Assembly (NCBI GenBank): GCA_027596035.1
Contig: JADGJA010000044.1
Location: forward strand, 7,763-59,535
Reading direction: 5' to 3'
Length of the DNA: 51,773 nt
Origin: Thoreauomyces humboldtii
Taxonomy: Eukaryota; Chytridiomycota; Chytridiomycetes; Spizellomycetales; Powellomycetaceae
Positions within the stretch are counted from its first letter, which is position 1; each line of letters opens with the position of its first letter. The notes under the pieces were generated by a model. The model saw only the letters and a program-made list of their open reading frames with translations, was not told the origin of the DNA and searched no databases. Below, piece by piece: positions 44,732-51,773 of the stretch. A program made the translations under genes and the position numbers.

Positions 44732-47700
44732 ATGACGTCTGCTGCCGTCGGCGTCGCCGACAACACTTCGTCTTCTTCTCCGGCGGCCGACGCGGCACCT
44801 GTTCTTGTGTCCGCAGGGGTTGCTGCGTCGAGACCTGCATCACCAGGTCTACCTCGCGAAGTCGTGCGCATCATTGTGGTTCTTGAAGGCACGGCGGCCA
44901 TGGCTTCGCATTTTGACAATATCTTCAGCTCCCTTATATCCCCTCTACTTCGGTATGTGCTCCCATCGACCACTCGACATGGCCTGTAGCCTGTCGGTAG
45001 AGACGCATCCCTTTGGGAACGCGATTGCTGAAAAATGTTTGCAGTCACCTTCAGGAGAGTACATGTCCTCCGAAAGCTTCTTCAACGAGCCAGGATGCAG
45101 ACCCAACGCCTTCGACCACGGACGTGCCACTGCGTTGCGGTCTTGTAAAGTACGCAGACTATCCACCGTACTCATCTTCAACGGTCGAAAAGCTAGTCAT
45201 GGCCAAAGATACCAACGCACTCCTTACCGCAATGCCGCGAATCGTTTTTGCCAACGGCGGATTCATGCGAAATGCCGTCACGGAGGGCCTGGTTGCCGCG
45301 CTGGAGATGTTCAACGAAATGGCAAAATGCGACACCACTGAAGTGTCTGTGACTAAGCATTGCTTGCTGGTAGCCGCCACGCCTGCTCATGAGTTCAAGT
45401 GCCGCAAGTCAACTGACCCACAGTACGATAATATGGTCCTAGCGGATGTAGCGGATGTTTTCAAAAAGGTGGAGCTTTAACAAGGGGTCACCAGCCCAAG
45501 TGAGTGATAGGCTGATTGGCACCCGTCTATTTCAGGAGGGGATCTGCTTATCGCTGATCACGGCGAGGAAAGGGATTTCCCAACTCGAGGGCCTGGTGAC
45601 CAGGGTACGCTTTAAAAACTTGCGATATCGGTTCCCTGCACCTTGATTTCCCCGAACTGACTTAGCCTACAGGTCAACAGTGAAAGCAAGGTGCCATTGA
45701 CCGATCTGAGTCAAGCGCAAGGGTTGCATTGCGTCAAGCTTGCAGGACTAGAGATGCCGGCAGTGACTCTGGCAGTAGGTCAGAAGGCACACGCAACTGT
45801 TGACATTGACCGGCCAACTCATGACTTCGTTCGGCAGTTGAGAAGAAGAGACCAACCCCACCCGTCCAGCTTCCAGACGGCGGCGACGGCCCTGCGGAAA
45901 CAGTATCGCCGATCGTCAAACGCAGAAAGCTGGACGGAAGTGAGATTGTTCCGTCGGCTGCTGGTCTTGGGAGCTCCGCTGAGCAGGAACAGAAAGCATC
46001 GCCAATTCTTGTCAGCGACGGCGATGCTGCATTGGTTGAGCAAGTCGACTTGAGTGCGGGCGTTCCGGACTCATTGGTTATGGATGTCCTGGCTGTAAAC
46101 CAGCCACCGGCCTTGCCCCTCGAAACCATCCAAAATGGCACGAATCCGCCTCAAAACGTGCAATCGGTTCTTTTTCAACAACAACAGATGCAGCTACTGG
46201 CGCAGCGGCAAGCGCTTCTGGGTCGGCAGAGGATGCAGCAGGCGCAGCAGTTGCAGATGCAACAAACACCGTCAAACACGCTCGCGCCGACGCAACAGCT
46301 TCAACAAGCTACCGGTCAAACGGCTATGATGCCCGGCAACCAACAGTTTACACAACAACAGCAGCAGCTCTTCCGCCTACAGGCAGCGAATCGACAGCAA
46401 TTACTTCAACAAACTTCGCAGATGGGTGTGAGCCAGGCGCAAGGACAAGAACGGCCCATGTCATTGCAGCCTCTGCCTGAAACGTCCCAAAGCTCCGCGC
46501 AGAACGTTTCTGATTGGCTTCAGCAAACAAGCTTGCATCAGCAACCACAGCAGCAGGCTCAAGCCCGAGCCCAGTTCCAGCTGAACGCACAGAGACAACA
46601 ACCTCAAATGCAGGCGGTACTGCCGATGCAGCAACCACCTACTTCCTCACAGCCTCAACAATTCCAATCACAGCAACTGAATCTTCCTGTCAGTCGAGCG
46701 GGTGGAGCCCCCCAGAGGCCTGCAGTATCCACTACTCGTTTTGGAGTTCAGGCCTTACAGCAGTTGCAGCAGGCGAATCAAGAGCATATTGCTCGTAACC
46801 AGGCCGTCCTGGGACCATCGGCGAGTGCGCAGCTGTCGCAAGGCTCCCTGGCATCTCTATCCATGGTGCCTGCGCCAGCAAACGTAGCGGTACCAATGAG
46901 CCAGGGCATAAGTCCGCAGACTAGTCTGGCGTATCAGATGCCGACATCTCAGCCGCCACAGGCTCAACTGCCTACTAGCCAGCCCGCAACTAACGGTACA
47001 ATGCCGGGCTTACCTTCGAATCCCGCTTTGGGCGGCATGCCTGCGGCCCTGTGGAACGGGAACCTCTCGGTTAATGTCAATGGGCAAACTGTGTCGTGTC
47101 CCATTCATGTTCCGGTTGCCAGATTACCAGTGGGAACCCCTACATCTGAAGATTTGTGAGGATGTTTGATTCAGAAATTTCTAGGTGCTGTACTGAATCT
47201 ACTCACTTTTCCAGGGCGTTTTCAAACTGGCCACACAATCTTCAGGTTCAACACAAGATTGATTGCCCACACGTTGTCATCACAAATATACACAGGACTC
47301 ACAATGTCCCGCTCGTTGCCATCCGCCTCTCTGCTGGAAGTGTGGCGCAGCAGGCAGCAAATATTCAGGCTTACGATACTATTGTCGAGCACCTACGCTC
47401 CACAGACAAGGGCGGCGTTGCGCTATTCACTGCTGCGGGGCAGGGCCTCGTCATTTTTGCGAGCGCAAGGAATCCTACACCTCAAACACCTAACAATACG
47501 CTCTTTGGACTGGTCTTCGTTCGTTCCTCCTTGAATGTCATTATCAGTGCTATTCGAGGAACTTCAGGCCAGCCGCTGAAGCAGCAGCAGCAACCTGGCA
47601 TACCAAATGCGCAACCAACTCAACAGCAACAGGCACTTTTGCAGCAGCAAATGCAACAGCAGGCGCAGCTTAATGGTCAAGGCGGACGACCTCCGCAGCA

Positions 47701-48365
47701 ACAACTCTTGACTCCACAGCAGATTCAGCTGCATCACCTACAGCAGCAGCAGCGAGCCCTCCAAATGGGAGCACAGTCAGGCGTTGCTCGTCCGGGCTTG
47801 CGGCCCAACGCCGGTCAGCACCCAGGAATCGCGAGACCTTCCCCTCAACAGCAGCAACAAGCATTGCAGAACCTGATGGGCCAAGGCGGTAATGGCCGGA
47901 ACCTTTCTGTCGTTCTTTATATCCTTCTCACGTAGAATTTTCCGTTTTCTAGGCGCTTCGCAGCAAATGAATCCTCAGCTGCAGCAACAAGCACAAAGTC
48001 AACAGCAGCAACTACTACAAAACAAACTATATCAGCAGCAGCAGCAGCAAATGCAGCTCAACAGTCAGCAACAGAACACGCAACCTCAACGTCCGCCATT
48101 GCAAGCATCGGCGCAGCAGCAGCAGAACCTCGCCGCCTTCACTCAGCGGATCCTCACAATACCGTTCGAACAGTTCGTCCGGTTCATCAATACTCCTGCA
48201 ACCGGCCTACCGCAACTGCAACAACTCGCATTGATGCGACAGCTTCCTGATTCGCATCGCGCGGCCCTCATGGCTGTGATCTCGTCGCGAGCACAACAGC
48301 AGCAACAACAACAGCAGCAGCAACAGCAGCAGCAACAGCAGCTACAACAAGAGCATTTTCAATAA
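44732..48365 (+). CDS. MED25: Mediator subunit 25 with Q-rich linker and tail
   Basis: Metazoan/plant-type Mediator tail subunit: the N-terminal VWA-like domain docks on Mediator and the ACID domain binds activators. Seven exons: 44732-44952, 45045-45468, 45536-45604, 45673-45774, 45843-47155, 47215-47888 and 47953-48365. Total 3,216 nt, 1,071 aa. The VWA part reads REVVRIIVVLEGTAAMASHF, GLVKYADYPPY, IVFANGGFMRNAVTEGLVAAL, TKHCLLVAATP and ICLSLITARKGISQLEGL. A basic KKRPTPP / VKRRKLDG segment is a likely nuclear signal. Then come about 380 Gln-rich residues. The ACID-like domain (about residues 675-826) starts LWNGNLSV and continues FSNWPHNLQV ... NTLFGLVFVRSSLNVIISAIR, paralleling the end of human ACID. 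A second Q-rich region and a tract of 16 Gln codons (48293-48340) close the protein. The acceptor of intron 4 (45842 or 45845) is ambiguous by one codon. Confidence 0.85.
48293..48340 (+). repeat. MED25: CAG/CAA polyglutamine tract in MED25
   Basis: Sixteen consecutive Gln codons, a mix of CAG and CAA, seven residues before the MED25 stop codon. Interruptions by CAA make slippage less likely than in a pure CAG run. Shorter Q runs are scattered through 46165-48120. Confidence 0.9.
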
Positions 48366-48595
48366 CATGAGTTAGGCTTCTAATTCTATTTTGGGCCGCT
48401 AAATACATGGCGTGGCCTTGCCAATCTTTAGCATCCCCTTCCCGTAGACCATAGAGCATTGCGGCGGCTGTGTCGGGTTGAGGTGCTTTCTCCCTGGGGG
48501 CCGCTAAATTTTCAAGTAGCTCACAAAATTGCTACAATTGCCGCGTCTTCCATGCCCGCTTCGAGAGGCAAAGTAGTAATGCCACGTACTAATTT
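48366..48595. other. Convergent 3' region MED25 / CSTF1
   Basis: 230 bp between stop codons. No recognised element or gene is seen. Confidence 0.5.
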
Positions 48596-50509
48596 TTAAT
48601 CGCGTTCTCCCCAGTACTTGGCTCTATAATCATCACTAGTTAGAGGTAATCATCATTAGTTTCGTTTGAAGAAAGCGATAGACGAGCGCATATAGACGAG
48701 TTAACCGACCTGCAAGTAATGAATGCATTTTCGACAGGGCTTGCGGCGATGCCCCTAAGTGGGGCCATGTGCGCTGGAGAAATGGCAACGTATGTGAGTT
48801 GCAGATATCAATATGGAAAAAGATCAGCCAGCATCGCACATCCCCCCCATTTACCTGGAATCTTTCGCATGATAGCCCCGGTCTTGCTGTCCCATACAAC
48901 AATCGAAGAATCGGCCTCGTCCGTCGAAAACACATAATCCTCGTTATAGTTGAAGGTCGAGGTCGTATATACCTCCTTCTGTACTGCACCGATGAACTCT
49001 TGCACGGCCGTCCCGGTTTGGAGATCCCAGAGTCGGCCAACGCTGTCCAAGCCACAAGAAAGGACGAACCGCCCATTCTTGGAAAATTTCACAGACGTGA
49101 CGGGCCGACCTGTATGCGCCCGTGATATGGTCCGCGTGCAGATGCCACTGACAGTATCCCATATTTTGATGGATCCATCTTCCCCGGCAGTTGCTGAGGA
49201 AACGGAAATGAGAATTCTTCGGGAAAACAGCTGGATGACACCTTCGCTTACCAAAGATCTTGCCGGAGGGAGCGTAGCGAATCTGTATATATGGAGCACG
49301 TTAATTCATACCTCACTTCTTCAGTAAACGTCACATTCGTCACATGCCTTGTTGATGGGTCCCTCATGAATGTCCTTATCGGTTGGTGACGTGAAACATT
49401 TTTGCGTATGCACATCAAACACGCGGACGGCCGGGTGATCCGTGCCTGTCAAATGGGACAAAAAGATCAGTTATCCCGAAGTGCAGAAACCGAAATCCTT
49501 CTGCTGACACACCAGCTGCAATGAAATCTCCTGACGGATGGAAGTGGATGCTCCGCACGATGGTAGCGTCTGAAACATATCGAAAGCAGCGCCTTACATT
49601 TGGCTTCTGAATGTCGAACAGCTTGATTGTCTGGTCGTGCGAGCATGACGCAAGGACAGTTCCGTTCGGATGGAATTGGATGTCATTGACCGGTCCGGAG
49701 TGATCGTACAGCGTGCGCACGACAGGTTTCTCGGCTCCACCGTCACGGAATGAGAGCTTTATGCGGGCGACATCCAGGACTTTTAAAGAGGAATCTTCGG
49801 AACCTGTCGCGATGTATTTTCCATCTGCGCTGAAGACTGGGAAAGAAGCAGTCAAATTCGGCTCACCCGCTTGCCTCCCGCGCACGTGAAAAGATTGGAT
49901 CCTTACCCACGGCCCGGCAGGATTCTCGATGCTGAGTGCTGAACCACGTGGTAAGCTTCGGGACGGGTTTCGCAGCTACATTGACGTTTGCTCCGTTAAT
50001 GTCAGAGGTTTTGACTGAAGCTTTTAAATTTTGTCATCATACGTGGACCAGCGCGATCTTTCCATCCTTTGCTTCCTCCTTGCGCGTCTGAATCATTATT
50101 TGCCTCCTCTTCGTCCGACATATCATCTGCCATGTCCGAGGGGACAATCATCTCCGTGTCGTCTATTGAACCCCTTCAAGGGGCAGAACTCGGTCACTGT
50201 GGAACGGGATGATAGTCAACTGAGCGAGAAGTTACCGTTATCGCGTGACAGCTTTCCTTGCAAACAGAGTTCTGCCAGCGCGGGCTGGGGATCAAACACA
50301 AGCGGAGTGTCGCTCGCTTCAGCGACCACTTTGGCGATCGAGTTGAGCCCATAGTGCTGGAGCTGGCTAACAGCCATGAGCGTCAGAATTAGGTGGGCTC
50401 ACAGAAGAAAATGTTTGATACAGTACTAGTACCTTATTATCATCGGCATGAGCTGCTCCCGTGGCATTTGCGCATCGTCCCCACCGTTCGAGTCGACCTC
50501 TGCCATCAT
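48596..50509 (-). CDS. CSTF1: Cleavage stimulation factor subunit 1 (CstF-50)
   Basis: WD40 subunit of the CstF complex in mRNA 3'-end cleavage and polyadenylation. Ten exons: 50509-50433, 50366-50236, 50162-50043, 49975-49907, 49836-49513, 49445-49348, 49282-49252, 49193-48855, 48773-48710 and 48635-48596. Total 1,293 nt, 430 aa (human 431). The N-terminal dimerisation helix reads EQLMPMIISQLQHYGLNSIAKVV. An acidic linker follows, then WD repeats: SADGKYIATGSEDSSLKVLD, TLYDHSGPVNDIQFHPNGTV, HFHPSGDFIAAG, KIFATAGEDGSIKIWD, FSKNGRFVLSCGLDSVGRLW. The last blade ends ITCSDDYRAKYWGERD, matching the family end SDDFRARFW. Intron 6 (49283-49347) has GC-AG ends. Intron 9 (48636-48709) uses a GTCGGT donor. 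The last two exons are 64 and 40 nt. The first of two adjacent ATGs (50509) was taken. Confidence 0.94.
49283..49347 (-). other. CSTF1: GC-AG intron in CSTF1
   Basis: 65-nt intron, donor AAG|GCATGT, acceptor ATACAG|ATT. Only this splice joins GPINK to IRYAPSGKIF, giving the expected WD40 strand in phase 0. No GT within the neighbouring sequence restores the frame. Confidence 0.85.
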
Positions 50510-50718
50510 GTCGAGTGAGTGGGCCAAGTGCTGAGAGCCTGAGACGAGCGCCAGCTGCGAATCTGTGATGGAGGGAGGGGGTGGCTGTGAGTTACATGAC
50601 TAAATCAAATTCTGGGCAAACGTTCAACTTCTCACTCCTCACTTTTTACACCTTCTTGCGAACCGGTTCTGTTCGACCATCACCCCACAGCGAAACGTCT
50701 AGGGAAACCCTCAGCAAC
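50510..50718. promoter_or_regulatory. Bidirectional promoter, CSTF1 / MRPL47
   Basis: 209 bp between the divergent start codons (50509 minus, 50719 plus). No specific element is recognised. Confidence 0.5.
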
Positions 50719-51568
50719 ATGGCGACTCTAAGACCGTTCTCGACTCTCAGCCGATGCTTCTCCTCCAGTATCCGCGCTGCCCTCGCATCCACCGCGCCAA
50801 CACTCTCTCGTCCTACCGCCGCTCCCTCCGCGGCAACGCCGGCGCGGGCCGTCGTAACCGGACTTCAGCGAGGCCTCGAAGACTTTTTTGAATCGGACAA
50901 GGGATGGGCGTGGTCGGAGACCGAGGTCCCCACCGGTAAGGGAGGCAGTGAAGGAAGGCGCCGGTGTCAGCAGTTTCCTTCGGCCTACGGGATCTACGGG
51001 AACACAGAGCTGACCCCTTCTTTCTCGCCATTCTCAAGGCCGGGCGTGGCTGGCTTCCGAGCTGCGAACGAAAAGCTTCGAGGATATGCATAGCTTGTGG
51101 TGGATGTGCATCAAAGAGCAGAATCGTCTGTACTCGCAAAAGGAGGAAGCGCGCCGATTCCAGCTGTACTTTCCCCATCGAGAGCGCATGTACCAGGTTA
51201 GGGCATCATCTATACCTAGTACATCGGTGTACATCTGTCGCGCTCCCATTCTCAGTCATGGAACTTCCGTTCAGGTCAAAACCACTATGAAACGCATCAA
51301 GCTCGTCCTCTGGGAGCGTCGGATAGAGTGGTTCCGCGCACAAGCTGTGCTGAAGCGAGAGGAAGCGGCTTCAAAGCTTCGGACCGAGGGTTTGGAGGAA
51401 ACGGAAATCGAGAGAAGGCTGAAAGAGCTCTTCCCCGTTGCGATCAAAGATATTGGGCGGAAACCCAGTAAGGTGAAGGAGGAAGCGACGAATCTGGCAA
51501 AGATCGGCGAAACGAAGGGGCGGACACGGAGAAAGAAGAGCGACAAATCGTCATGGTATGTCGTCTAG
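50719..51568 (+). CDS. MRPL47: Mitochondrial large-subunit ribosomal protein uL29m (MRPL47/MRPL4)
   Basis: Component of the mitochondrial large ribosomal subunit near the exit tunnel. Three exons: 50719-50935, 51039-51196 and 51275-51568, giving 222 aa. The N-terminus (MATLRPFSTLSRCFSSSIR) is an Arg/Ser-rich mitochondrial presequence. GLEDFFE precedes the hallmark TGRAWLASELRTKSFEDMHSLW, formed across the first splice. WMCIKEQNRLYSQKEEARRF then completes the L29 helical hairpin. A long charged C-terminal extension follows (KRIKLVLWERRIEWFRA ... KGRTRRKKSDKSSWYVV), usual in the mitochondrial form. Intron 1 (50936-51038, 103 nt) is the longest recognised here. Intron 2 has donor GTTAGG and was ended at 51274. 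Confidence 0.94.
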
Positions 51569-51773
51569 AGGACGGCTAGGAAATAACATAATCATTGGAG
51601 CTACATCCGCATCATTTGTCGCGACGCTGGCATGACAGTTCGGAGGCAGGTGTCGTGTTGCGATGCGAGCGTCCTTCGGGAACGCGGAAACATGTTGGAG
51701 GAAAATACAGTGATGCGGCCTTTGGGTAATATACAGTGGGGACGGTGCGTGTGCGTGTGTGTGTGTGTGTGTG
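51569..51773. repeat. 3' flank ending in a GT microsatellite
   Basis: No gene is seen. The window closes with an alternating GT/GC run from 51745 to 51773 (GTGCGTGTGCGTGTGTGT...), which may continue beyond the edge. Confidence 0.8.

Noticed and set aside
48268..48459. Minus-strand Ala/Val-rich frame opposite the MED25 Q tract
   Set aside because: Antisense reading of CAG/CAA repeats.
1..51773. Possible bacterial or viral origin, CRISPR array, tRNA genes
   Set aside because: Pervasive spliceosomal introns and purely eukaryotic gene families; no repeat-spacer pattern and no tRNA cloverleaf was recognised by eye (a tRNAscan run would settle the latter).

Overview
This is nuclear DNA of a compact eukaryotic genome: fourteen protein-coding genes in 51.8 kb, almost all split by very short spliceosomal introns (55-103 nt, mostly 56-80). 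A flagellated (zoosporic) fungus, probably a chytrid or relative, fits best. A complete HYDIN gene (central-pair apparatus of motile cilia) sits beside fungal-type genes: a vacuolar AVT amino-acid transporter with a long N-terminal tail, TEL1, a QCR10-like complex III subunit, PDX3 and USE1. Another opisthokont protist cannot be excluded. Exon models were built by hand from splice sites, reading frame and family motifs; every assembled CDS length is a multiple of three.

Layout. 1-771 has no recognised gene. 772-3246 (+) is an S9 prolyl-oligopeptidase-type membrane or secreted peptidase; 3547-5875 (-) a vacuolar amino-acid transporter; 6097-15770 (+) the ATM-family kinase TEL1 in 14 exons; 16291-17405 (-) a PHOSPHO-type HAD phosphatase; 17606-18064 (+) a four-exon QCR10-like gene of 79 aa; 18266-32848 (-) HYDIN (4,748 aa, one exon of 12.5 kb); 33339-39013 (+) cohesin SCC3/STAG; 39117-39788 (-) pyridoxamine-phosphate oxidase; 40515-41371 (+) MAF1; 41793-42782 (+) an unrecognised low-complexity protein; 42955-44335 (-) USE1 SNARE; 44732-48365 (+) a polyglutamine MED25; 48596-50509 (-) CSTF1 (CstF-50); 50719-51568 (+) mitochondrial ribosomal protein uL29m (MRPL47/MRPL4 family).

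Organisation. Genes alternate strand almost perfectly (12 of 13 neighbouring pairs), giving head-to-head promoters of 200-726 bp and tail-to-tail ends of 103-520 bp. Most genes are housekeeping: genome maintenance (TEL1, SCC3), gene expression (MED25, CSTF1, MAF1), mitochondria (QCR10, MRPL47), membrane traffic and transport (USE1, AVT), vitamin B6 (PDX3 and possibly the PHOSPHO-type phosphatase), plus the motility gene HYDIN. There is no operon-like functional cluster.

The most unusual points are two dispersed sequence elements shared between gene ends (15788/41374 and 456/3411), a GC-AG intron in CSTF1, an 18-nt micro-exon encoding a catalytic motif of TEL1, a MED25 carrying both VWA and ACID domains separated by a long Q-rich linker, and a hidden first exon that turns the S9 peptidase into a type II membrane protein. 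No intact mobile element, tRNA, rRNA or CRISPR array was recognised.
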